Part shown: piece by piece, positions 26,638-40,600 of the stretch | Position numbering within the stretch: position 1 is the stretch's first letter | Layout: every line of letters begins with the position of its first letter | NCBI GenBank assembly: GCA_947652605.1 | Contig: OX393576.1 | Span: 65,200,966 to 65,264,965, forward strand | Length of the DNA: 64,000 bases | Direction of reading: 5' to 3' | From: Elmis aenea | Taxonomy: Eukaryota > Arthropoda > Insecta > Coleoptera > Elmidae | Program-made: the position numbers and the translations under genes | The notes under the pieces: generated by a model | The model's database searches: none | What the model saw: only the letters and a program-made list of their open reading frames with translations | Told to the model about the DNA's origin: nothing

Positions 26638-29600
26638 ATGGATGCAGAAGAAATTAGTGTTGAAGTGCCTTGGGGCATTGTAGCAGGTATTTTAGTGTGT
26701 AAATGTAATTTTAGTAGATTTTTACATGCCTGAAATTTTTTATACGCTACAAACTGCTGATATAAAGTTTGGTGGTTGTCGTGTTTATCATCTTCTTTTA
26801 TGTTCGACAAACGTAGTATGTAGACGGTATTCTGAAAGCGAAAATTTTGGAAATCGGTATTTCGATAATTGTACATTTCTGAGATTAATTATCGACAGAG
26901 CATTTTACAAAGCACTTGCATTTAGTTTAACAAAACCAATAACTTGCACTACTTTAGTTAAAAGACTGCCAAAAAAACTTAAAATCCTGCGAAAATTCGA
27001 ATGGATCAGTTAAAAAAATTATTAAACCAGATAATTGCGGTTTATTTATTAAAATTTTGTTAAAAAATACAGTAGAAAATATTAAATTTATGTAAAACAG
27101 TACTTAAGAATTTTTTTCCCACTTACTGGAGTTTTAATTGTGGATGTAATTGTGAATCTTCAATAGTTTATTTTAATTAAAATATGCAGATTAAATATTT
27201 ATAATCAAGATTAAAGTGCAAAAAAATGTTTTTTTTACAACCGGTTCATATTTGCGCACTGTTAATTAATAAAATATTATAAAATTGATGGTTTTCATTT
27301 ATGTGTACAGGGTGGTCCACATAGAAGGGCCACTAATAGGATCTCGTAAACGGTAAGAGCTACAAAGAAGTTTAAATATTACACATTGTTTCCCTTTCTG
27401 ACATCTATCCAGTGATGCTTTAATGTTTTAAAAGAGTTCCATGGCACGTTAGATAACAAACAAAAATCAAAATGGGCGTTTTTTAAAAATCGTTAATAAC
27501 TCGATTATACTTGATGTGATGGTACAAAAATATTTTTGGGGAAAAAGTTGTTGGTTTTTTACGCCCGCATTCATTGTTTCAATTCTTAGATAAATCACAA
27601 ACTTGCATTTTTTAAATGAAAACCAGAGTTTGCTATGATCTCATGGAAAAGCATTTTTTTCCTCTTTTCAACAACATAATGTTTAATGTATTTATTTTAA
27701 TATTTAGGCTCAAAACAAATAAAATTCATCAAACATTCCCTTTGAAGCTATAGAGTGCCGAGAATTTAAACAATATTGAAACAAATGAATGGTTTCATTT
27801 TACAGTGCGTAAAAAATCAACAACAACTTTTCTCCAAACATATTTTTGTGCCATCAATTATAACAGAGTTGTTAACGATTTAAAAATGTCCATTTTGATG
27901 TTTGTTTATAATCTAGCGTGTCATGGAACTCTTTTAAAACATTAAAGCATCACTGAATAGGTCTCAGAAAGGGATACAATTTGTCTAATTTAAATTTCTG
28001 TGTAGCTTATACCGTTTACGAGATCCCAATAGTGGTCCCTTTATGTGCACCACCCTGTATACCATGGTAATCAGCTAAAATATTATTAAATAAAAATTGT
28101 AACAATGATGAAAAATTTTAAAGGAATAATCTTTTTTCATTAAATTTGAATGTTAAACAAAGACTACGAAATATATATTTTTTTCGATGAGCACCTTAAT
28201 ATTTTAATTTCAATGTGTAAAATAAAAATTTGTTAAAGGATAAGATTTCTATTAATAAATATTTAAATAGAAATTGTTAAAAAATTACACTTGACGTTTA
28301 AAATCTAAAAATCCTTATCACAAAAAAGTTTCACGTAATTTAAGTTTAGACATGTTCTAAATAATACTGGCACGTTTGTGACGTATTTACATAATTAAAA
28401 ATAAATATGATCATTAGTTCTGTGGTAAATAATGCACAATAAAATATTGAAAATTAATTGTAAATATGATACATTGTCATAAATTATGATAAATTTCTTA
28501 CGTTAATAATTTTAGAAGACGTAATAAAATGCATAAACATAAGGTTTTGAGTTATTCATTTCTGTGGCAGTGTGGCACTTATTTAATAATAAAAAGAAAG
28601 ACATAAGATGCTAGTAAGGATCCAATAAGGGAGTTGATGTACATTTTCACTTATGTCTATGGTAATTTTGATTTATTTGGTGTTAGATTAAGCTATAACA
28701 AAATTTGACCAATTTCTATTTAACACCCATCTACGTCTAGCCCAATTTTAATATTTTTTAGTTAGGTGCTGATTACAGATTAATTGCAAGAAAAAGTAGA
28801 TTATTATAATTTTGAAAAAAAAATGTTTTATAAGTAAAGAAAACAGAAAAAAATTAATGTATAGAAAATTCAAAACATAATGCTTACTAAGCTAGGTAAA
28901 AAACAAAAGCACAGTTTGAATTTAGACTTATTTATAAGTTATAATATCTTCCGGTTTCCTCTAGAAACAAATTCAGCAAGAACTTCTTCGGAATTCAGTG
29001 TTTTTACAGTTTTACTTTCAATGTTGATAATTAAAAATTATTAAATCTTTCTTGTGTCATTCAACTAAGCCAGGGGGGTTAATAGTAGGCTCAGGGGGGG
29101 GTTAGCCCCCCTTAGTCCCCCCATAACTACGCCAATGCTCTTAAGTTGTTAAATTTGTTTTCAATTAAATAATCTTTAAATAAAACCGCGTCTACTATTG
29201 ATTCCAGGGGTTTCTAAGTCTCGACTATTTTTTTATTACCGGACTCGACACTTTGAAAAACAAAAATGACGGGAATTTCCGGGACTTTTGTTTTTCCGAG
29301 ACTGTGACTGTGTTAGGACTTATTAACGATTTTTTTAAGGTTTCAGTATGAATCTGCCAATCGTCCTAACAAGAGAATTTATCGCGTCTTTATGTCGAGA
29401 AGTAAATGAAGTTTGTGATTTAAAAAAATCTGGTTGTCTAGAAAAATTGTATTTAAATCTTGAGTCTCGGATCTTTTTTCCCAGGACTCGACTACAAAAA
29501 CTGAGCAATTTCCTGGAAACCCTATCGATTTCCTTGTAAAGATTGGACTTCAAAATTTTTGTGCCATAGTTTCTCACATTGGATATGTTTTTTTTTTTAA

Positions 29601-30589
29601 ATTGAAACAAATCAGCAGTAAACTAATATTTTAAAACTTGTTAAAGTGATAAATATTTTAATAGGCAACAAAATATGAATAACCTGTAACTACTTTATTT
29701 CTACACCCCAAACTAACATGAGCTTTTTATTGTTTTAGCGAAGACTTGGGGTGAAAAATCCAATTCTCCGGTCTTTGTCATACATGGAATTGAGGATAAT
29801 GCTGGCTCCTTTGATCGTCTTGTAGCCTATCTGCCAACATCATATTATTATATTTGCATTGATTTACCTGGGCATGGGCGATCCAGCCATTACACCTCTT
29901 GTCTGCCAATACATTCCATCGACTACGTTCTAGTTTGTAAAATGGTAATGGATTCGCTAAACAGAAAACCTTATATCATACTAGGCCATAGTTACGGTGG
30001 CCAAATTGGCTTAATGTTTACGCAGATATACCCTGAACACGTCTGCAAGCTGATAATGATAGACATTGTACATTTTTTTCCTGTCGCTCCAAATCAGTTT
30101 AAGAATTGGCTAACCCAAAAATACGATAAAGTAACAGAAATAAATAAGAAACGAGCTTTAATTAAATCGGAGATCTATACCTACGAAGAAGCTGTGGACT
30201 TTCTGATTAATTCAAGAGGCTACGGTATTCTAACAAGAGAGGCCGCTCACCCAATACTTAAAAGATGTTTAAAACCTGTAGGTGGTGAAAAATTTCAATT
30301 TTCAACCGATCCACGGGTACACTATTATATGAACCCGCCTATGGATATTCCATATATTGTTAGTTTAATCACAGAAAATCCTATAATGTGCCCATTCCTT
30401 ATAATTAGGGCTAGAGAATCCGTCCCGATGTATAACGTTTTCTTTACATCAGCCTTGGAAAAGTTGAAACAAAATGATTTATGTACGATAGTAGAAGTTG
30501 ATGACGATCATGAAGTGCACAATACAAAACCCGACGTTGTAGGACCGTTAATATCAAAATTTTTAATTTATGTGCCGAGCAAACTATAA
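26638..30589 (+). CDS. kraken: kraken/SERHL-type alpha/beta-hydrolase, two exons
   Basis: This is a serine hydrolase of the alpha/beta-hydrolase fold; the natural substrate of the kraken/SERHL group is not established. Coding exons are 26638-26686 (MDAEEISVEVPWGIVA, 16 codons plus 1 base) and 29739-30589, joined GT-AG to 299 aa, within the family's range. The VPWG...A start is typical of this subfamily and explains why the short first exon is needed. The oxyanion-type HG is in FVIHGIEDNAGS, LPGHGRSSH follows, the nucleophile elbow GHSYGG places Ser at 101, and the catalytic His is 274 (DDHEVH). The 3052-bp intron is expanded by a foldback at 27307-28064. AATAAA is at 30632-30637. The gene converges on chaoptin, whose stop is at 31654. 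The first-exon assignment rests on frame and family motif. Confidence 0.88.
27307..28064. repeat. foldback element in kraken intron (ACAGGGTGGTCCACAT ends)
   Basis: Tips ACAGGGTGGTCCACAT and GTGCACCACCCTGTAT bracket arms of about 330 bp. Each arm carries the GATCTCGTAAACGGTAAGAGC box about 30 bp inside the tip, an AGTGATGCTTTAATGTTTTAAAA block and a TTCCATGGCACG-type block. A second foldback of the same family is at 46632-47263, and a single end is at 61870-61972. It is non-coding. Confidence 0.88.
28065..29738. other. rest of kraken intron, AT-rich
   Basis: This is mostly AT-rich, with no gene. A G-run/C-run fragment at 29070-29135 ends in ATAACTACGCCAATG and looks like a decayed relative of the hAT-like MITE at 13181. 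At 29205-29530 there are short inverted matches (CCAGGGGTTTC / GGAAACCC and repeated GACTCGA words) that may mark another old repeat. Confidence 0.45.
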
Positions 30590-30637
30590 AAAAATATTTA
30601 TTAGAACTCTTCATAATTTTTGCCCATTAAAAATAAA

Positions 30638-31653
30638 AGTTTTTCAGTTGTTTTCAGTAAACAGGGTGTCCCAGATTACATTTCCAGCATAGGGATTTCG
30701 CTTATTATAGGAGAAAGAGGTTTGATTAAATTACCTTCAGAAGGCACAAATAAAATTGATTTATGATTAAGACAAAAAAATTATGAGAAAAAAGAAATTC
30801 GACATTTTCATAGTATTTGCTGTAACATCTGAAGCACGAGCAATTTTGTAATTTTAAAAATTGATTGTGGCTTCTCTCATACTAAGGAATAATACATCTA
30901 ATTTAAGCAAATCTGTATCTCCTATAATAAGCGAGATCCCCATGCTGGAAATGTAATCCGGGAGACCTTGTATACCCGTAAGACTGCCTGATGCTGTTAA
31001 TAATTCTAATCCTACGCTGGTAATACCTATGTTTGTTTGATATTTATTGCCAGTCTTATCGATTCTGAAGCACGAAATACGCGAGGAAAATTGGGAACCG
31101 ATACGTTGTCTTTGTGTTATCCAGCTTATCTTTTTAATTAATCTATACCCCAGCCGAGTATGAGGAAAGCTGTCACGGACAGCGCTCCAATTTGTCAGAC
31201 GGGGTATTTACGTGTTGAAAGGCGATTATTCTTTGGTGTTTTTCAAAAAGAAAGTAACTACTTAGCGGTTAGCTATCCGAATTAAATTCCTAATTAAAAA
31301 TTGCATCTAAAAACATGAAGAATATCTTAATTTATTTTTTTGCAATAATCTTTTCATAGACACAATTTATAACTTTGGACAACATTTTGTAATTTTAATG
31401 CAAAACTTAACAGTAGCTAATAATTGTTTTTTTAAATGTGATTTCTGGAAATGCTTACAAATTTTTTCTTTCTAAACTTAAGAGAAAACGATAAATAAAA
31501 CATAATTTGTTAAACAGTCTATTCATTTTCATATTATTCACTAACTTACATATATGTACACCCTTTTAATGTATCGTACATTTCATTTTGGATTAAAGTT
31601 ATGAAAAACATTCAGTAATTCTTAACTTATTAATATATCAAAATATTATATTA
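30638..31653. other. convergent intergenic space, including a single-arm repeat
   Basis: 30658-30975 is a single-arm repeat of the mask intron 2 family, with an end box at both sides (CAGGGTGTCCCAG near 30661 and GAGATCCCCATGC near 30938). The rest lies between the kraken and chaoptin 3' ends. A tttatt at 31331-31336 could be the chaoptin polyadenylation signal on the minus strand. No gene was recognised; 31040-31250 has more balanced composition but no usable ORF. Confidence 0.5.
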
Positions 31654-34600
31654 TCAACTAAGAATAAAAATTGTATACAAAAGATAAATAAAGGTTACAG
31701 ATGATTTATTTGAATTGGTTGCCTTACTAAGCGGACTTGCGATGCAACTCATATCTTCTGGTGGTAATTGTACAATAGGTTTGCTGGTACCTGATATGTC
31801 GTCGAAACATGTCGCCTGCGTAAGGAGGTCATACATCTGAACCGCCGATTCCACTGGAGTATTGTGCACCTGCATAGTTTCGCGAATCCATCGTCGTAAC
31901 CAATGACCCAACCATGAAAGATGGCATCCACATCTGAAGGAGTTTCCAGATATACTCAACCCACCTTAAACAGGACAAAATAGTTACATTACTTGTGCAA
32001 TGAGCAACCTAGAATGCTATGAGCTAATTGCACCGATTTTACTTATATCTAAATAATAATAATTGCTAGGTATTTCTTACAGCAATCAATTTATTTATTA
32101 CCCGTTTAGAATTGTATGTAGGTAAGTTGATTCCATAATGGTAATGTATCTTACAGAGGAGTTGCAAAATTATACTAGGTATATCGATTGAACAACCAGA
32201 ACAAATATGGTCATAGCTGTTTATCATTACTTCAAATTATAGAGTTAAAAATCTTTATTGTTCTTTAAATGTACGAAAATTATTGAAACGCATCTTGTAC
32301 ATTGTAAAATGCATGATCACTCATAAATACTATTTAAAAACAAATATTTATCGTAATAAGGTCAGAACTGTCTTGCGTTCGTAAATAAAATAATTACTAC
32401 GACAAATACACGGCTTTAAAATCTTTCGTAACGATTTTTAAGACTCAAAATTGACATCTATTTAATTAAATATTGATGAACTTCTAGAAAAATAATAAAA
32501 TGGACGTCATTACTATTTTTAATTTAAAAATGCAGTAATAATTGCTGTATAGAATTGCAAAAGTTTTAGTGATGTATTATATGTAGGTATGTAATTAAGC
32601 AGAATTACCAGGTAAATTTGTTCTTTAAAAAGTTAAAATATATGGATTAAATTTATCTGTTTGATTTATCGAAAAATACTTATGTAAGTAGATGTTTAGT
32701 CTAATCTGTTACTATGTTGCTATCTACAGGGTGTTTCTTAAATATTGTGAAAAACTTCGGGATGTAATTCCTTATCGAAAATTGAGGGAGTTTTTTTTTT
32801 CTCTTAGACGTCTCCTTTCTGAGTTACACCCCCTTAAAGGGGAGCGGTAAAATTAGGTTTTTATTTTATTTTTCAAATTTGGATAAACGTAGGAGAATGA
32901 TATTAGGTAAATGTTTTATACTTATTGAAAGGTTTCCCATATTTATATTTTCAATCATCTCTCCCCTTTACAAGAGGCTAAAAAGTGCGACCCCTGTTGG
33001 TTTTTTTATCGGAACTTTTTGGAGGCTCGAAATTTTGCAATTTAGAAAATTTTCTTTAAAAGCTTGATTTATTAAGACACTTTTTTTATTCATTAACTTT
33101 GCCTGCAAAACCTGCAGTTTTTGAGTAAAAAATAAAATAAGTGCACATAAACCATTAAATATTCTAAAATAACACGATTCATTTTGGTGGTTACCATGTT
33201 TTGTTTTATTCGCATTGGATAGAATTGACGGGTGTAATTCATTTTAAAAGTTGAAGAAGTGACAACACGATAACACCTGTCAATTCTACTCAATATGAAC
33301 ATAAACAAACTATGGTAAATTGGTAACCACCAAAATGAATCGTTTTATTTTAGAATTTTTTAATGATTCATGTTCACTTATTTAATTTTTTACTTAAAAG
33401 CTGTGGGTTTTGCAAAAAAATTGAAAAATTGAAAAATTAAAAAATAAATATTATAAATAAATCATGTTTCCAAGAAAACTTTTAAATTGCAAAGGCCTCC
33501 AAAAAGTTCTGATAAAAAACCAACAGGGCTAGCACTTTTCAGCCCCTTGTGATAGTGGGAGATAATTTCATCAAATTTTATCAAAATTAGGCGTTTTACT
33601 AATTTATACTTGCAAAAATATCTTACCTTTTATTGAAGTTGTCCCTACACTTTTCCAAACGCTGTAATTTGTATAGAAAGTTTCAGGACTTAAATGCATT
33701 AATTTATTATATCTTAAATCAAGAGTTAAATGAGCAATTTTTCTAAAGTTTGCTATCAGTCCAGCTGGCAATTCTTCAACACTAGTGTCAGTAATTTTAA
33801 TAACTAAATCCGGATTTTTTGTTAACTTGGAAAATGCATGACTTTCAATGCTTCGCAAGTTTGGTCCACTTATCTCCAAATGGCGCACCTTGGGATTATA
33901 CAGGCAAAGTAACTGGTTGCTGAGGATATTTTCTTTAATGTACAGCTTTAAGATTCTTAATTGCTTTAAAGTTGACAACAATTTGCATAACTCAAAGGAA
34001 AAGTTTTCGATATGAGGCCATATTTGCATGGACAGCGACAAAAGATGCTTATTTTGTAAAATCGCCATGCTATCAAATTTTACCAGATTTCTCAAACCTT
34101 GGATATTTAAGTTCTGTAGGTTTTGTAGGCCGCTAAATGTTTCGGATGATATTTCCTGTAAATATTGTTGCAGATTTAGAAATAAGTGGGCAAGTGTGTA
34201 TGTTTTACTTACCTTTATTGGATTATTTGAAATATCCAACGTTTTAAGGTAGGGCATATGAACACCTAGATAAGTCGGTATATGTGTCAACTGGTTATTG
34301 CACAAGGAAAGATGGTTTAACGATTTTAAGTCATGAATTGATGTTTTTTCTATAAATTTGATGTTGTTATGGGACAGATTTAGGTAGATTAAGTTTGGAA
34401 GTATAATATGGGGAACAAACGTCGCTCCGATATTGGCTAAGTGCAGTTCTTTTAAGTTTTGACCAAAATGAAACAGTTCCTTAAAATTCGCACGTAGAGG
34501 GTTTGAACTTAAATCTAATTTTTGTAGATAACTTAGACCTGTGAAGACATTATCTGGAACAATTCCAAGACGATTATTGCTTAAGTTGAGACAATGCAGA

Positions 34601-37600
34601 TATGGAACATCTGGAAATGTAGTGCTGTCAATGTGTTCAATGTAATTGTAGCTCATGGATATATATCGGAGGGTGAAACCAATTTCTGCTAAACTTATAC
34701 TCGGAAAAGCAGAAAAAGCGTTACCGCTTAGTTCCAACATTTCTAACGCAGTGTTCCGAAAAACGTCTTTGGGGAAGTATTTTAATTTATTGAAACTAAG
34801 ATTTAAATTACGTAATTTAGGCAGAGTAGAGAACTGATTGTTATGTAGGTAATCGATAAAGTTCTGCGATAGATCTAAAATTTGCAAATTTTGTAATCCA
34901 AAAAATGCGTGCCGATGGACGCCTCTAAGATAATTTTGTTTCACACTTAAGTGTTCTAACGTGGTTAAGTGCATAAAAATATTTTGTTCTAATAGAGGAA
35001 TTTTATTATAATCTAAAAACAGTTTGCACAACGAACCAATATTTTTTATGCAACTCGGAACGTTTTCCAGTTTATTGCGTTGCAGATCCAACACCTCTAT
35101 ATTTAAAATTTTGTTATTTGCTTCACATCCAGTTATTTCGTTATTGCTTAAATTCATGTTTATACAGCTCGAGACGTTGGCAAAGAAATTGAAGGAAAAC
35201 TTCTGTAATAAGTTATCGTTTAAATCTAAGTTCATTAAGAGTGGCAACCCTGAAAATGATTGTTCGTCTATATGGGTTATTAAATTATGTGATAAAATTA
35301 ATCTACTCAATCGAGGAAGGTGATGGAAACTATTTTTTTGAATATGCGATATTTTATTATAAGATAACAAAATCACGTCTAAATTGGCTAAGGAATGGAA
35401 CGTATCTGATTTAATGACTCTTATTTCATTGAATGTTAAACGTACGTCTCTCAACGTTTTATGAAGTGAAGACTTGAATAATTTTGAAGGTATCGATTCT
35501 AGTCTATTAAATTCAAGATTTAAATACTGAAGGTTTGGTAGTGAATCTAGCGCCGTGTTAGATATGATATGTATTCTGTTGTTATCTAGTGTCAACCAAT
35601 GCAGGTTGCTCACAGGTTGAAAAATTTCGCTGGGAAATTCTATGTTATCCAGACTAAACGATATATCTAAACTTTCTAAATAGTTTAAATGAGAAAAAAT
35701 GTTCGGCTCTATATAACGCAAGGGATTAAAACTGAGACTTAGTTCTTTTAGATATTTTAAATTACTGAAAACTTCCGACATGATATTTGTGAAGTGGTTG
35801 TTCGCCAATATCAGCGTCCTAATGTTATTTCCCCAATCGGTAAAATCGCTCTCGTTTAATTCGTAAACGTCGTTATACGCGATGTTAAAATGGAATATTT
35901 TTGAACAGTTTAGTAATGAATGTGTTGGTATTTTAGTGAACCGGTTGCCGCTCAAACTGAGCGCTTTTAACGTTGAACAAAAGTTAGTAAAAGTGTATTC
36001 GGGAATTTCGTTTAAAAAGTTCGAAGACAAATACAAATATTTTAACGACTGTAGTAGGTTTATTGCGCCGGGAATTTCCAACAAGTTATTATGATCAAAG
36101 TCTAAGTATTCGAGATGATTTTCTATCCCGAAAAAAGTATTTTTATCGAGTGTTTTAATTTGATTGTAAGACAGAATTATTCTTTTACATTTGAGGCCCA
36201 TGAAACTATCCGCTACTAAATCGCTGAGATCGTTAAATGCTATATTAAGGTCTCTTACATAAGCAGAGTTGTTAAACGGTAACCGTGGCAAAGTTTTTAA
36301 GTAGTTTTCGCTCAAATCAATTTTCTCTAGCCATAACTTTTTAGAGAACGTGTGCTCTGGGAAAGTCTCGATATGATTTCCACGTAGATAAAGCCATTGC
36401 AAACGAGGTAAAGTTAGGACTTCAAGTGGAAAGTTTTCTATCAAATTGTGGGAGATACTGAGAGTTTGAAGATTCGGAGGAAGGGAGTACTTATGGATTT
36501 CGGATATTCTGTTTCCATCGAGATTTAACCAAATTAAATTCCTAAGCTGTCTTAATCCATGGCTATTTTTCAAATTGTGTTCATTTGCATTCGATGGGAT
36601 GTCTTTTATGTCATTTTCTCCTAAGAAGAGATTGGCCAAGGAATCTTTCAGGTGCGACCAATCGCCATTTAGTGCCGGTATTTGGTTTCTGCAATAAAAA
36701 CACAAACGTTAATTAATTATGACGTTTTTAAATAATTGTTGTACAGGGTGGCCTATTTTCGATGCCCATCTCGGTTATTATTGGAGATAGAAAAAAAACT
36801 AAGTAGGTACTTAGTCTCGATTTTTTTTTCGAGAGAAATTCATTGCCGTAAACAGATTTTTGATATGTTACAATCTTCGTTCCCGGGTTTGGAACCGCGT
36901 CTTCTTGATTTGTGTGACGTTTCGACCATTCTATGTTGGTCTTTATCAAACGTCGTTTGATAAAGACCAACATAGAATGGTCGAAACGTCACACAAATCA
37001 AGAAGACGCTGTTCCAAACCCGGGAACAAAGATTGTAACATGGACGATAGCCGCGAAAGCCTAAAGAATAAAAAGATTTTTGATATCTTTATTTAATTTT
37101 CGAAATATAGCCAAAAACCGATTTTTGCCACTTTTTAAAAATGTTAAATATCTCGCTTAAACGAAAAGATAGAGAAAAGCTTTTAAGACATTTTGATTTT
37201 TCATACTTTCAGCTCGTTAAAAAAAATTACTGGTACCTGCTACTTGTTGAAAAAAGGCCTTATATTTTTTATTGTCAAATAAATTTCTTTGAATTTGGCG
37301 ACCCACAAAAGTTTCCTCGCGACCCACGGTTTGCGCACCACTGGGCTAAGCGACAAACAAGATTGTCTGAACATAATCCGCTCTGCTCGAACAAATAAAT
37401 TTTCAGCTCGTCTAGGACATGCACAGCACGTAACGATAATAAGTGTTGATTTTTGAATACAATCTAAATCTAGTTGACCCGTCCACCGTCCATTCTTGCA
37501 ATTATAGGTTTTCGTAGTTTTATTATTACTACATAAATTTGAAAACGTTAAATTTTCAGCAATTTGTTATGCGATTTCTAAACATGGACGGATTCAGTAA

Positions 37601-40600
37601 AAAAATCCTAATAGAATTTTTAAAAAGTGTACTTATACTAACAAGGGAGGGTCACGATACGTTTTCGCTAGAATTTGATTAAGGCTGTGTTTATTGCATC
37701 AAGGACGTCAAAACTACATTTTTTTAGAGTTATACGTGCCACTGGCCATTTCATTCGAGAAAATAGGGAAAAAACTGAAAAGTTGGTATAAAAAGGTCAT
37801 TTTTGCGATCGCGTTGGCCATGAAACCGCCAGAGACAAAATCGAAATTCTTCTATTTACCAATGCGTGCATCCTTTGCAAGTAAAATGGTGCAAAGTTTT
37901 TGAAAAAATCTTGAAACAGATCCGGAGAAAAACGTCAAAAACGAAACCCCTGCAAAAGCGCTATAATTTGAGCAGTTGTTGTATATTTGTATAACCATAT
38001 CTGTGCGACTTGCACATGCGTTTAACATAGGGAAAACCGTTTTTATAAACGCCTCGTTTTTGACGTTTTTCTCCGGAATCGTATAAGATTTTTTTAAAAA
38101 CTTTGCACCATTTTACTTGCAAAGGATGCGCGCATTGGTGAATAAAAAAATGTAGATTTTGTCTCTGGCGGTTTTATGGCCAACACGATCGCAAAAATGA
38201 CATTTTTATACCAACTTTTCAGTTTTCTCCCTATTTTTCCGAAGGAAATGGCTTGTATAACTCTGGAAAACATTTAGTTTTGATGTTCTTGATGCAAAAC
38301 ACACTTATTAATCAAATTCTAGCGACAACGTATCGTGACCTTCCCTGGTAAGTAACTAAATAAAGTTTTTTTTTAAAATATCAGTAATTTTTTTTTATCA
38401 GGTTTTTACAACTTTTTTCATAAATTTTTAAGATGTTAATGGACTGCGAATAACGTGATATACGTTATACGTAACCGTTTTTGTATGAACGATTTTAAAT
38501 GAACCTTAATACTTGAATTTATTTACCAAGAAACGTATAATAAAAATGATGGCTACAAAGGGATCTAGAAAAATGTATGGTAATAAGCATTTGGGTCCTA
38601 AATGTACAACGACAAATGGAGTCGTTTAGTTTATACTGATGTAAATCAGCTACTAACTGAGCTAAAGTACCATTACTGAACATAGCAGAACATTTTCGTT
38701 TGGTAGCTGGTAGCAGCTGCAAAGATGGAAAATTTTAAATGTAAGCTTTATATTCACAGTTCAACGCCTTAGAAATATTGTGAATGACATACACATAATT
38801 CAACAGACAGTCGGCAGAAATAATATCATACAAAAAAAAAATGCATACAAACTTTATCTATTTGATATTGTAGAATAAAAACAAAATTACAAGATTTCAG
38901 TTAAACAGAGTATAAGGTAGTCAAAAAGACAACTCGCATTAAACTAAAACTAAGCTATATTATACTGGACGTTATTATAGTTTCCGTTGTAACACCTTTT
39001 GTAACAGAAAATTTTCCAGGAGATGAACAAATAAATTGAATGCCTGATTTGATCACTGTCAGTCCTATCCCCCAGCAAATGTTTTTACTAAAACAATCTT
39101 AAAACACTATTAAAATTTTTCAATAGTCGTTTAAGAGATTAAATTGACCCTTCTTCCATCATTGAAGTCTTTGGGGCACTTAACTTGACTGTACGAAATA
39201 TGAAGATTAAAATTGTATGTTTTAAATCTTTCGCAAGACCAAGAACTGCTTTTATAAATTGAAAGAGAAAGCTTTTGCGATCATCATGATGCTCGATTTT
39301 CTAGTTATCATTATAAATTGGAGAAGATTTAAGCTGTCATTATGTAAATAAAATTGTTCACCATTTACTCGTTGTAAGTTATTTTGATGTTTATTCTCTT
39401 TTATGCTCATTCGCACATAAGTTTTTGATACTCTTTAATGCGCTTAATTTTTATTAGAAAACAAGGGCGTCTTGAGCTTTCTCTGCATTGTAGCGCTTTT
39501 AAAGGCTTCGCACAAGTTACACAACAAATTAAAGAAAATTAAATTTATAAAACGTTAACTATTTGAAACTAACTGTACACAATTATCTATGTACACACTT
39601 TGCAGTGTCAATTTTGTTTTCCACCATTTATGCACTGTTGTTATAAAACAGCATACCTACTCACCTTTGAAGATTAATCCATTTAAGATTTTTTAAATCT
39701 TTCAGAGCGGCAAAAGGAATGCTGTCAAGTTTGTTGTAACTCAGGTCCAACGAGGTGAGGGAAGTAGCCATAGAGCTGAAAAATTTTGCGAAAATTAGAG
39801 TGACTGAAATTATTATTGACTTTTGCTTTTCGTGTGCTTGCATTCAAATAAAACTAAATGATTAAAAAAAAAATCGTGGCGCTCTACGCCTGGACCTACT
39901 TGTCCTATACGTTAAAGGCTCAGTTTCATAATTTGGCCCAAAAAATGCAACGTATACACTTCGAAAATTTTGAACAGGTATAAAAAAATCATTTTCGAAA
40001 CGCATAAATGGTAGATATATTTTCCTCAGCGCATTTTCTAATGCTGAACTTTCCTCAATTTGGTTTTTGGGTTTTGCATTTATTGAAAGATTAGTTAAGT
40101 TTACTACACATGTGTCTCTTATTTAACCCTTAATGTTGTTATTAGGATTAAAATTAGACCTTTTTTAAAATAATATAAGATCAGCTTTTTTAATTCAGTT
40201 AAAGTAAACATATTCACTTACGCACATCAAATGCACGCTACATAGTTGATAAGTTAAAAGGAGATAGATTTATTATCGGACGTTCTGACCTCCTAATAAA
40301 TTCACATGTGCTGCTGTTCAAAACAATACAATTAGAAAATATATCCAATAGGTGTCGCTACCTTCATCACTTTTGGAGATTGATAAACCAAAACATTATG
40401 TACATAATGTGGATTTCTATGTGCAGGAGGCAAATGTATTCTAAATTAAATTAAAATGTTTATCGATTGTGTGAGATAAAAAAGCAGTAATTGATTGTGT
40501 AAAATAAAAGGGGAAGCCAATTTTTAGTTCCGAGGGTTTTCAATTTGGTATAATTATTAAAAGGACTACCTATAACTTTCGCAATTTTTGAAATATTTAT

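Noticed and set aside
26726..27013. 95-aa ORF in the kraken intron
   Set aside because: It has no recognisable domain, lies within an intron and lacks splice or start context.
34028..36094. Plus-strand ORFs over the chaoptin exon
   Set aside because: They are antisense shadows of a 3-kb LRR exon with a clear protein on the other strand.
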